A stretch of DNA of 64,000 nt from Paenibacillus sp. MAEPY2 (GTDB lineage: Bacteria > Bacillota > Bacilli > Paenibacillales > Paenibacillaceae): NCBI RefSeq assembly GCF_000499205.1, contig NZ_AWUK01000034.1:1-64000 (forward strand). The letters are read 5' to 3'. The position numbers and the translations under genes are program-made. Positions within the stretch are counted from its first letter, which is position 1; the number at the start of each line of letters is the position of its first letter. Shown here in pieces: positions 55,037 through 62,515 of the stretch. Below the pieces are notes generated by a model. That model searched no databases. It had not been told where the DNA came from and saw nothing but the letters and a program-made list of their open reading frames with translations.

Positions 55037-56583
55037 GAATGGCCTCCCGCTTCCGCCGTTTTCACATACGAGGATCGTTTCGAGCGCTTGCGAGCATCCT
55101 CTTCCTGAATGAGTTTTACGCTAATCCGAGCCGATTCAAAGATGGTTGGCAGCCCACTGCCCGGATGGGTTCCGCCGCCCACCAGCCACACCCTTTTTAA
55201 CTCTTCAAACTGGTTATGGGGCCGCAGATACATCATCTGGCCGAGATTGTGAGCCATGTTGAACGTCGCTCCGCGGTACACATCCAGTTCATTTTCCCAG
55301 TCCAGCGGTGTAAACATCATCGATTCTTCAATACGGCTGCGGATGTCTGACAACTCAGTAATCGATTCCATCCGCTTCAACATTGCCTCCCGCACATTCT
55401 CTCGCTCTGTCTCCCAGTCGATGTCTCCGGTTAGGTTGGGCGTGGGCATCAGCACATATAAAGCAGATTTCCCTTCCGGTGCGAGCGTCGAATCGAGTCT
55501 GGAAGGGTTATGAATATAGAGGGACGGATCCGCAGACAACACTTTGTGCTTCGTAATCTCATCCACGTTCAGTCGATAGTCCTCGGGGAAATAGATGGAA
55601 TGATGCGGTAAATCCACTTCACCGTCCACGCCCAGATACAGCATGGCTGTGGAGCAGGAGAACTTCTTGCGTTTCATTTTCTCCGGTGTATATTTCTTAA
55701 GCACGCCTGGTTCAAACAGATGATTCACGGCATGTGCGAAGTCTGCATTGACGACGACATGATCTGCTTCGATGCGTTCACCGTTTTCAAGCAAAACACC
55801 TTCTGCTCGCCCATTGCGAACCATGACCTGTTTAACCGGACAGGATGTATGTATTCGTCCTCCATATTCTTCAACTACATCAGCCATGGCCTGAAATACC
55901 CGATTGACGCCGCCCGTAGGGTGAAACAATCCGTAGTTGTGCTCAATGAACGATAGAATCGTAAACGTACCCGGACAATCCCAGGCAGACATGCCCAGGT
56001 ATTTGGATTGGAACGTAAATGCCCAGCGCAGACGCTCGTCGGTAAAATAGCGGGACAGGATACCATAGACCGTATTGTTGATGTCCAGTTTCGGCAGAGC
56101 TGTCATGGCATCTCTTCGCAAATAATCGGCCAGCTTGCCGAAAGGTCGGCGCAGCAAAGGCATGACTTTGCCAAACTTCACTTCTTCTTCCTGCATGAAC
56201 CGAAGGTAATTGTCCTCGTTGCCGGGGAAAAGCTCCTTGATCTGTGCAGCAGTATCTTCACGGTTGCGGGAGGGCGTAAACACCTTATCACCGAAATTCA
56301 GAGCGTACAGCGGAGTCAGCTCTTTCATCTCCACATAATCGGATAATTTGCGTCCCACCACGTCGAACATCTCTTCAATCAACTGAGGCATCATCAAAAA
56401 TGTTGCCCCCCGGTCGAATCGGTAGTCTCCCAGTTCCAGTCTAGAAGAACGCCCACCAATCACAGGCTGCTTCTCATACACGTCTACTTCATACCCCTGG
56501 CCGGACAATAACATGGCCGCTGCAAGTCCACCCGGACCTGCACCAATGACAGCTGCACGTTTGCGTTGCTGATTCGGTATCAT
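55033..56583 (-). CDS. Carotenoid desaturase/oxidase, CrtI/CrtN family (first copy)
   Basis: 516 aa from the ATG at 56583 (AAAGGTGA upstream). GAGPGGLAAAMLLSGQGY, GGRSSRLELGDYRFDRGATF and C-terminal LVGGGTHPGSGLPTIFESARIS. First gene of the operon, behind the CarH-type operator. A lysine-rich tail (DARKRSKRSSYVK) is unusual. It is one of three paralogues that share the work of desaturation and terminal oxidation; the assignment needs product analysis. Confidence 0.88.
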   Translation of the reverse strand: MIPNQQRKRAAVIGAGPGGLAAAMLLSGQGYEVDVYEKQPVIGGRSSRLELGDYRFDRGATFLMMPQLIEEMFDVVGRKLSDYVEMKELTPLYALNFGDKVFTPSRNREDTAAQIKELFPGNEDNYLRFMQEEEVKFGKVMPLLRRPFGKLADYLRRDAMTALPKLDINNTVYGILSRYFTDERLRWAFTFQSKYLGMSAWDCPGTFTILSFIEHNYGLFHPTGGVNRVFQAMADVVEEYGGRIHTSCPVKQVMVRNGRAEGVLLENGERIEADHVVVNADFAHAVNHLFEPGVLKKYTPEKMKRKKFSCSTAMLYLGVDGEVDLPHHSIYFPEDYRLNVDEITKHKVLSADPSLYIHNPSRLDSTLAPEGKSALYVLMPTPNLTGDIDWETERENVREAMLKRMESITELSDIRSRIEESMMFTPLDWENELDVYRGATFNMAHNLGQMMYLRPHNQFEELKRVWLVGGGTHPGSGLPTIFESARISVKLIQEEDARKRSKRSSYVKTAEAGGHS

Positions 56584-56679
56584 GCCACTCACCTTTCCTA
56601 TGTTAGGAACTACCTCTAGTACTATAGTCTCTAACTTACTATTAAACCGCCCATAAGCAGTTCAAGCGGGTAAACGCAA

Positions 56680-56723
56680 AAACATTATACAAATATAATA
56701 CAAATATTATACGACCGTGTAAA
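56680..56723 (-). promoter_or_regulatory. crt operon promoter with CarH-type operator (three 11-bp repeats)
   Basis: Minus strand: -35 TTTACA (56718-56723), 17-bp spacer, -10 TATTAT (56695-56700). Three contiguous 11-mers overlap it: GTATAATATTT (56702-56712), GTATTATATTT (56691-56701), GTATAATGTTT (56680-56690). Tandem 11-bp units with GTA are the kind of site used by the Thermus CarH tetramer. Bound CarH would cover the -10, blocking the operon in the dark. Confidence 0.78.
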
Positions 56724-56771
56724 TCAAAAAATGACCCATTGGTCAAAATACGTAAATAAGAATTGAAATGC

Positions 56772-56811
56772 AAAAAAAACACCCCTCGCGCTCTTGCGTC
56801 AAAGGATGTCC
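56772..56811 (-). terminator. Terminator after carH
   Basis: Minus-strand stem ACATCCTTTGACGC-AAGA-GCGCGAGGGGTGT followed by TTTTTTTGC. It separates carH from the crt promoter. Confidence 0.8.
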
Positions 56812-56865
56812 TGTATACACTAACCTATACAATTTATTTTTAGACTCATTTCAGAAGCATGGCAT

Positions 56866-57813
56866 TCAATAGCTTAATCCGGACGGCCGCTCTGTGAAAT
56901 ACTCACGTTCCATCCACGATTGCCAATCCGCTGAATCTTCGGGCATAATCCATTGTGGGTAACGGGCGTTCTCTGCACGCTCATACCCTTTACCTCCAAG
57001 TACAAAGCGCATATGCGGGAACTCGTCCGCAATTCGACCCACAAGCTGATCGCACTGCTCAAGGAGTTCGGAGCTGGTAACCGAAAGGCAGACCAATCTA
57101 ATTTTCTGCTCCCGAATGATTGGGAATATCCCCTCTTCCGGCGTGTTGGCTCCGAGATAGAGCACTTCAGCACCATTTTTGCGCATAAATAGCGAGAACA
57201 GCAATAATCCAACCTGATGATGCTCCCCTTCCGGGCATAACGCCAGAACTTTAGGCAGATGCGGATAGATCGGGAACAGATGGAAAAACTGATAGAAGCG
57301 CTGTGAGATCAGCTGTGTCATGAAATGCTCTTGAGCAACCGAAGCTCTGCCCTGTTCCCATGCATCTCCTACCCGAACGAGTATGGGGACCAGCACATGA
57401 TAAAACATCGAATCATATCCGTACATGGTGAAGCCAAAATCAATCAGCCCATTGGCCCGTTCCCCTTGGAAGTTGTATAACGAATCATAGATCTGATCGG
57501 CTATACGTACATATGCCTCTTCCAACGTGGGTACGGGGGCCGTTAACGACGTAGGCACAGCAGCTTCAGGAGGTGGGTTGGTTTTGTTCACCTTAAGCAT
57601 ACGAACCGCTTCGGAGATATTGGTCTGATGCTGTTCTACCTGTTCTTTCAACCAGCGCAGATCCGCAACATTCTCATCCGTGTATAAGCGATAACCCGAT
57701 TCCGTTCGCTCAGGGGTGACCGCACTATATCGATTCTCCCAAGCCCGGAGGGTTACCGTTGGAATACCCAGCATGGCAGCGACTTGTTTGATGGAATACA
57801 CCTTATTACCCAC
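56866..57813 (-). CDS. carH: CarH-like B12-dependent photoreceptor, MerR family repressor
   Basis: 315 aa. An N-terminal MerR DNA-binding domain (YSIKQVAAMLGIPTVTLRAWENRY), a helical cap and a C-terminal cobalamin domain. Cap: Trp152, nine residues, then Glu162-His163 (WEQGRASVAQEH), the light-sensing pocket of CarH. Cobalamin motif ExHxxG as EHHQVG, with His199 as the lower ligand. CarH tetramers with adenosylcobalamin repress carotenoid genes in the dark and fall apart in light. It lies just upstream of the crt operon, and both promoters have matching operators. GTG start with AGGAAAG upstream. Confidence 0.92.
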   Translation of the reverse strand: MGNKVYSIKQVAAMLGIPTVTLRAWENRYSAVTPERTESGYRLYTDENVADLRWLKEQVEQHQTNISEAVRMLKVNKTNPPPEAAVPTSLTAPVPTLEEAYVRIADQIYDSLYNFQGERANGLIDFGFTMYGYDSMFYHVLVPILVRVGDAWEQGRASVAQEHFMTQLISQRFYQFFHLFPIYPHLPKVLALCPEGEHHQVGLLLFSLFMRKNGAEVLYLGANTPEEGIFPIIREQKIRLVCLSVTSSELLEQCDQLVGRIADEFPHMRFVLGGKGYERAENARYPQWIMPEDSADWQSWMEREYFTERPSGLSY

Positions 57814-57890
57814 TTTCTTTCCTGAAATAGCCCCAATTCACAGGTTAAAAACGAAGCCTTGTCCCGTCATTGTCAGGTATATGAAAATCC

Positions 57891-57945
57891 GAACATTCTA
57901 CAAAAACAATACGCTTATTATACACAACAGTCATATTACTGTCGA
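57891..57945 (-). promoter_or_regulatory. carH promoter with CarH-type operator (autoregulation)
   Basis: Minus strand: TCGACA (57940-57945), 17-bp spacer, TATAAT (57917-57922). Three tandem 11-mers: GTATAATAAGC (57913-57923), GTATTGTTTTT (57902-57912), GTAGAATGTTC (57891-57901), in the same register as those of the crt operon. This implies autorepression. Confidence 0.75.
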
Positions 57946-58067
57946 TGCATCCGTCCTATTCTTGGATCTCCATCTACCTATATAAATGAAATATTGCTTC
58001 AAGCTCTCTGCGTCAAGGTTGTCATCCGGGTGGTAATAGAAGTCAGCAAGTTCAGAAAGGGGAGTTA

Positions 58068-59546
58068 TTGTTGTTTTCTAATCGCCGCAAGACATCAGAC
58101 CGCAAGTCTTCACGCGGCAAATTTCCATACATACGAACAGGTCTCGTACTATTGGTGCTATGGCTCATCGCCGTCATGCTCTACCAGACCTATAAACCGT
58201 TACCATCCGGCATTTCTTATGAAAGTCCGGAATACCGTGTGGATCAGGTACAATTTCTGCATGATCTGACCTATCCCTCCGCTGATGGGCAGATGGAGCA
58301 TGAACAGCAGATCTTCCAGCGCATGCTGCAGGTTGTCGAGGACGCGGAACAGTTCGTGGTGGTTGATATGTTTTTATTCAATAACTACCAGCACAAGGGT
58401 CAGCAATTTCCACCCATCAGCACCGAGTTTACGGAAACACTGGTTGCCAAAAAACTTCAGAAACCGAATATGGACATCTGGTTCATTACGGATGAAGTGA
58501 ACACCAACTATAACTCTGCACCCAACCCGTTACTGGAGCAGATGAAACAGGCCGGAATTCACGTGGTCATTACAGATGTGGATCCTTTACGCGACTCCAC
58601 CCCTGTCTACTCCGCTGTGTGGCGCACCTTCTTCCAGTGGTTTGGACAATCCGGGAAAGGCTGGATTCCGAACCTGATGGCATCCGATGGCCCGGATGTC
58701 ACTGTACGTTCCTACCTTAAATTGCTCAATGTGAAGGCCAACCATCGCAAAGTTGTGGTCAACGAGAAGACGGCTATTGTCTCCTCAGGCAATATTCATG
58801 ACGCCAGTGCCTACCACTCCAACATTGCTTATGAAATAACCGGACCGATTATTGGAGATATCCTTGAGTCGGAGCAGGCTGTGCTGAATTTCTCGGGCGG
58901 AGGAAAGCTCCCATCCTATACAGCTCCTTCCACAGATCCGAATAAAGGGGATTTGCGAATTCGCTATCTGACCGAGGGCAAAGTGAATGACGCCGTGCTA
59001 AACGAGATTAATCAAACGGTAAAAGGTGATACCCTGTGGATGGGCATGTTCTACATCGCTTCACCCAAAGTATTGGACGCCCTGCTTGAAGCCTCGAAAC
59101 GGGGAACCGAAATAAGGCTAGTGCTCGATCCGAACGAAAATGCCTTTGGTCAAGAGAAGACCGGCATTCCCAATCGCCCTGTAGCTGCGGAGTTGCATGA
59201 TAAATCGGATGGCAAAATCAAGATTCGCTGGTACAACACAACCAAGGAGCAATATCATACCAAGATGATGTACATTGCCAAAGCGACCGGAGATCATATC
59301 GTTCTTGGAGGATCGACCAACTTCACTCCCAGAAACATGAATGATTATAATCTGGAAAATGATCTATGGGTTGCTGCGCCACCAGATAACTCATTTACTC
59401 GAGATATCGCCGCTTATTTTGACCGTATATGGAATAATGAAGATGCCGAGTTCACCCTGAACCTGGATGAATTTCAGGAAAAGACTACATTTTTGAAAGA
59501 AATCGTATATAAGCTGCAGCTGATTTTAGGTTTAACAACCTTCTAA
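58068..59546 (+). CDS. Phospholipase D-like membrane-anchored protein with degenerate HKD motifs
   Basis: 492 aa. TTG start with GGGGAG 6 nt upstream. An N-terminal membrane helix (about residues 23-40) is followed by two PLD-like halves. Motif 1: H226-R-K228 with Glu233 where Asp is expected; motif 2: H397-T-K399 with Ala404 at the Asp position. Downstream Gly-Asn/Gly-Ser-Thr-Asn pairs (SSGNIHD, GGSTNFT) are kept. His/Lys pairs suggest that phosphodiesterase or phosphatidyl-transfer chemistry could remain, but specificity is unknown. It is divergent from carH and ends in a good terminator. Confidence 0.82.
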   Translation: MLFSNRRKTSDRKSSRGKFPYIRTGLVLLVLWLIAVMLYQTYKPLPSGISYESPEYRVDQVQFLHDLTYPSADGQMEHEQQIFQRMLQVVEDAEQFVVVDMFLFNNYQHKGQQFPPISTEFTETLVAKKLQKPNMDIWFITDEVNTNYNSAPNPLLEQMKQAGIHVVITDVDPLRDSTPVYSAVWRTFFQWFGQSGKGWIPNLMASDGPDVTVRSYLKLLNVKANHRKVVVNEKTAIVSSGNIHDASAYHSNIAYEITGPIIGDILESEQAVLNFSGGGKLPSYTAPSTDPNKGDLRIRYLTEGKVNDAVLNEINQTVKGDTLWMGMFYIASPKVLDALLEASKRGTEIRLVLDPNENAFGQEKTGIPNRPVAAELHDKSDGKIKIRWYNTTKEQYHTKMMYIAKATGDHIVLGGSTNFTPRNMNDYNLENDLWVAAPPDNSFTRDIAAYFDRIWNNEDAEFTLNLDEFQEKTTFLKEIVYKLQLILGLTTF

Positions 59547-59573
59547 TTGAAAACGAAATTCCAAGCATAAACC

Positions 59574-59604
59574 CGCCTGTACACTATCGTGCAGGCGTTT
59601 TTTG
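59574..59604 (+). terminator. Terminator after the PLD-like gene
   Basis: CGCCTG-loop-CAGGCG followed by TTTTTTG, about 27 nt beyond the stop codon. Confidence 0.85.
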
Positions 59605-59608
59605 TGCC

Positions 59609-59659
59609 TTGACAGCGAATGTAAAATGTGAAAATATAGGTTACCTAACGACCGTTAGG
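59609..59659 (+). promoter_or_regulatory. Promoter and TetR operator of the yvdTSR-like operon
   Basis: TTGACA (59609-59614), 17-bp spacer, AAATAT (59632-59637), then CCTAACG-AC-CGTTAGG (59644-59659), a 7-bp-arm palindrome located at the expected transcription start. The TetR protein of the first gene probably binds it and represses its own operon. Confidence 0.72.
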
Positions 59660-59671
59660 AAGGTGATATTA

Positions 59672-60295
59672 ATGACTGCACATTCGATTCGGGATGCAGC
59701 CCTGTTCCATTTTGCAAGAGATGGATATGAAGGGGCCTCCTTAAGAGCTATTGCTGACGAAGTCGGGATTAAAAAACCGTCCATATATGCACATTTCAGC
59801 GGCAAGGATGACCTGTTTTTGCACACCCTTGCGCATGCGTTCAAGGATGTTCAGCGTCGAACGCTGGAATACTTCCGTGATCACGCCGATCTCCCTCTGG
59901 AGCAAAGGTTGAAGGGTTTGCTGATATGGTTTGAGCAAGAGTATAACTGTAACGCTTCTGCCCGCTTTATGCTGCGTATGTGCTACTTCCCGCCGCTTTC
60001 GCTATACAGTGAAGTCATGGATATGGTGTACCCGTTTCTGGACGGTATGGAGAGGTCACTGTCACGGCTGCTGCAAAGGGCGACGCGCAAAGGAGAACTA
60101 CAGGCTGTTCCGGCGGAACAAGCTGCGATTGCTTTTATGACTTTTCTCGATGGCATCACAGTTGAGATTATCTATGGAAGTTCACGTCGATACAGAAGAC
60201 GGATTGAAGCTTCCTGGCCTGTCTACTGGCATGGCATTCATCATCTGATACAAGAGGCACGGTCCGTTGTGCCGAAAGGAGATTCATCATCATGA
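59672..60295 (+). CDS. yvdT: TetR family regulator (YvdT-like)
   Basis: 207 aa from the ATG at 59672 (GGAAGGTGAT upstream). HTH: GASLRAIADEVGIKKPSIYAHF. The C-terminal ligand domain is typical. It overlaps the first SMR gene by 4 nt. TetR-SMR-SMR order matches yvdT-yvdS-yvdR of B. subtilis. Confidence 0.88.
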   Translation: MTAHSIRDAALFHFARDGYEGASLRAIADEVGIKKPSIYAHFSGKDDLFLHTLAHAFKDVQRRTLEYFRDHADLPLEQRLKGLLIWFEQEYNCNASARFMLRMCYFPPLSLYSEVMDMVYPFLDGMERSLSRLLQRATRKGELQAVPAEQAAIAFMTFLDGITVEIIYGSSRRYRRRIEASWPVYWHGIHHLIQEARSVVPKGDSSS

Positions 60296-60633
60296 ACCGC
60301 AACTGGTTATATGTATTTATCGGAGGACTCATTGAGATTGTATGGGTAAGTGGGCTGAAACACGCCTCCAATGTGTGGGAATGGGCTTTGACGGCCCTGG
60401 CCATCATCCTCAGCTTTGGATTAATCATTGCTGCTTCCAAAAGATTGCCTGTGGGCACAGTGTATGCCGTATTTACGGGGATTGGTACCGCAGGTACGGT
60501 ACTCACCGAAATGCTGCTATTTGGTGAAGCATTCTCGCTTGCCAAGGTTTTGCTCATCGGCCTGTTGCTATGTGGTGTGGTCGGACTGAAACTGGTCACA
60601 GATCAACAATCGGCAAAAGGAGGTGAAGCATAA
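60292..60633 (+). CDS. yvdS: Small multidrug resistance (SMR) family protein, subunit 1 (YvdS-like)
   Basis: 113 aa, four membrane helices. The membrane Glu is in GGLIEIVWVSGLK and the GTVYAVFTGIGTAGTVL block marks the SMR/EmrE fold. Paired SMR genes usually encode obligate hetero-oligomers of opposite topology. Substrate unknown; guanidinium-type or cationic compounds are possible. Confidence 0.88.
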   Translation: MNRNWLYVFIGGLIEIVWVSGLKHASNVWEWALTALAIILSFGLIIAASKRLPVGTVYAVFTGIGTAGTVLTEMLLFGEAFSLAKVLLIGLLLCGVVGLKLVTDQQSAKGGEA

Positions 60634-60947
60634 TGGCTTGGATAGCAATTGTGGGTGCAGGCATATGTGAAATTTTTGGTGTCATCGGCATTAATGGTGC
60701 TTCTTCCCGGAAGGGCTGGCCTTATATCGTGCTCATGCTCGTATCCTTCGTGATCAGCTTCTCTCTGTTATCCTATGCGATGACTTCTATTCCCATGGGC
60801 ACAGCGTATGCGGTATGGACTGGAATCGGCACGGTGGGCAGTACGCTAACAGGTATGTTCCTGTTCGGTGAGCGGAAGGAAGCCAAGCGACTGCTGTTTA
60901 TAGCCATGATTTTGGTAGCGGCAATTGGATTGAAACTGATTACGTAA
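60633..60947 (+). CDS. yvdR: Small multidrug resistance (SMR) family protein, subunit 2 (YvdR-like)
   Basis: 104 aa, four membrane helices. Conserved Glu in GAGICEIFGVIGING, GTAYAVWTGIGTVGSTL. The ATG overlaps the stop of the upstream SMR gene (TAATG), with AAGGAGGTG in front, so the two are made together. Confidence 0.88.
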   Translation: MAWIAIVGAGICEIFGVIGINGASSRKGWPYIVLMLVSFVISFSLLSYAMTSIPMGTAYAVWTGIGTVGSTLTGMFLFGERKEAKRLLFIAMILVAAIGLKLIT

Positions 60948-61022
60948 AAGTTATCGACTTCGCACTCTCCGTTATCAGCGATTGTTAACTTCACTTCAAT
61001 AATCTCATATAAATTAATGATT

Positions 61023-61057
61023 AAAAAAGACGACTTCATTCAGGAAGTCGTCTTTTT
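61023..61057. terminator. Terminator after the SMR pair
   Basis: AAAAAAGACGACTTC-ATTCAG-GAAGTCGTCTTTTT, perfect stem with T-runs on both strands. Confidence 0.92.
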
Positions 61058-61116
61058 GGGATATGATGTAAATAGGAAACCACCCTACACTCTGTTACGT
61101 ATGAAAGGATGTCTTG

Positions 61117-61251
61117 ATGATGAAGAAATGGTTCGCGCGCATGGGTTCTTTTACCGGATACATATTCTTGGTCGCTGTGGGAGCCTTTTATCTGATTGCT
61201 CTTGTAGCCATTATTCTTCTAGCTATTTATGTTTTTAAGGGCGGAGCCTGA
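61117..61251 (+). CDS. 44-aa single-helix membrane peptide, unknown
   Basis: Begins MMKKWFARMGSFTGY and then has one long hydrophobic helix (FLVAVGAFYLIALVAIIL), ending FKGGA. AAAGGATG is 5 nt upstream. Real-looking: good ribosome binding site, membrane profile, basic N-terminus, and it follows a terminator. No family was recognised; it could be an efflux-associated small protein. Confidence 0.5.
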   Translation: MMKKWFARMGSFTGYIFLVAVGAFYLIALVAIILLAIYVFKGGA

Positions 61252-61434
61252 AATAGATCACTTGCAACTCATCATACTTATTCTGCTCGTCCAACCTTGA
61301 TACTCGTGATTATCATACCTATTGCAATGAACATATCGTCGCTCGTTATCAGCTACTACCTTGTCTATGTGACGCGGGAAATATGCTCCAGACCCCTTAT
61401 GTTATCCCCTCTTCTTTTTCCATTTCTCTCCCAT

Positions 61435-61484
61435 TTGAATTCCATTGTCCATATCGTTTATACTTGGTTTGACTCTAAAGTCAA
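61435..61484 (+). promoter_or_regulatory. Promoter and putative operator of the TetR-RND operon
   Basis: TTGAAT (61435-61440), 18-bp spacer, TATACT (61459-61464), followed by TTGACT-CTAA-AGTCAA (61469-61484), a palindrome at the transcription start. Probably bound by the TetR protein of the next gene. Confidence 0.6.
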
Positions 61485-61528
61485 TTCAAGAACTCGTAAG
61501 TTCCGCAGGTGAGGTGAATGTATCGTTA

Positions 61529-62476
61529 ATGAACCCTATCCATGAAATGAATGAGAAGAAAAAGCTCATTATTACCACAGCACTCAAGCTGTTCTCAGCC
61601 AAAGGCAGTGCTGCAACTTCGATGCAGGAGATTGCAGAGATATGCGGGATGTCGAAAGGCAGCCTCTACCTTATGTTCAAATCCAAAGAGGAATTAGAGG
61701 CCAGTACGATGGAGTACTGCATATTCACACTCATGGATGAAATGTCCCAGATTGAACATGAAACTGGGCTCACTTCAAGAGAACGTCTGCATAAGCAGAT
61801 TGAAACACTGCTTGTCCATGTATCCGAGCTGAAGGAATTTTTACGCGTGCAAATGCGCAGCATGATGATGGATGAAGAGCAGCATCGCAAGGAAAAGTGC
61901 AACCCGCAGCACAAGGATTTGAAGATCCGTACCCTGCACTGGTTCAAGGACAAACTGGAGGATCTGTACGGACCGGAGATTGAACCCTATACCATAGACC
62001 TTATTTTGCTTACACATGGTCTGTTCCTCTCCTACGTCAAAATCTGGTTTACGGAAATGCCTTCCCTTACCGTATCCAAGATGGCAAGCAACATGCTGCA
62101 AACGATCGATTATGCAGCTCGCGGATTGCTAAATCAACGCCCTGCTCCTTTGGTTCCTTTGGAACATTGGCACGCATGGAGCAGCGATTCAGATACAGAT
62201 TCCACAGTGATGCGTCATCCCATTCACATCATCAAACAGATGAAGGATATCATCACTTCGGATATGCCTCCAGGGCAGGTGCGCAACGATGCGCTGGAGA
62301 CCATCGCCATCCTGAGACAGGAAATGATGGAATTCACACCGCGACGTGCCATTATTCTGGGCATGATGCACAATCTGGATCATATTCCTATCATCCAGCC
62401 ATTGCACTCCGAGCTTCAGCACATTATGGATGCCATGTATAGCCGGTTTATCCAGGCTGACTCGTCACAACAATAA
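61529..62476 (+). CDS. TetR family regulator of the RND pump
   Basis: About 315 aa from the ATG at 61529. HTH: TSMQEIAEICGMSKGSLYLMF, then a long C-terminal ligand domain. Start uncertain: GAGGTGA lies 11 nt before this ATG, and a GTG at about 61514 is possible. It is about 100 residues longer than typical TetR proteins, because of a C-terminal extension with DMPPGQVRNDALETIAILRQEMM. 39 bp before the RND gene. Confidence 0.85.
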   Translation: MNPIHEMNEKKKLIITTALKLFSAKGSAATSMQEIAEICGMSKGSLYLMFKSKEELEASTMEYCIFTLMDEMSQIEHETGLTSRERLHKQIETLLVHVSELKEFLRVQMRSMMMDEEQHRKEKCNPQHKDLKIRTLHWFKDKLEDLYGPEIEPYTIDLILLTHGLFLSYVKIWFTEMPSLTVSKMASNMLQTIDYAARGLLNQRPAPLVPLEHWHAWSSDSDTDSTVMRHPIHIIKQMKDIITSDMPPGQVRNDALETIAILRQEMMEFTPRRAIILGMMHNLDHIPIIQPLHSELQHIMDAMYSRFIQADSSQQ

Positions 62477-62515
62477 AGAAATACAGGGAGAACAGAGAGG
62501 AGAAGAAACCACCGT

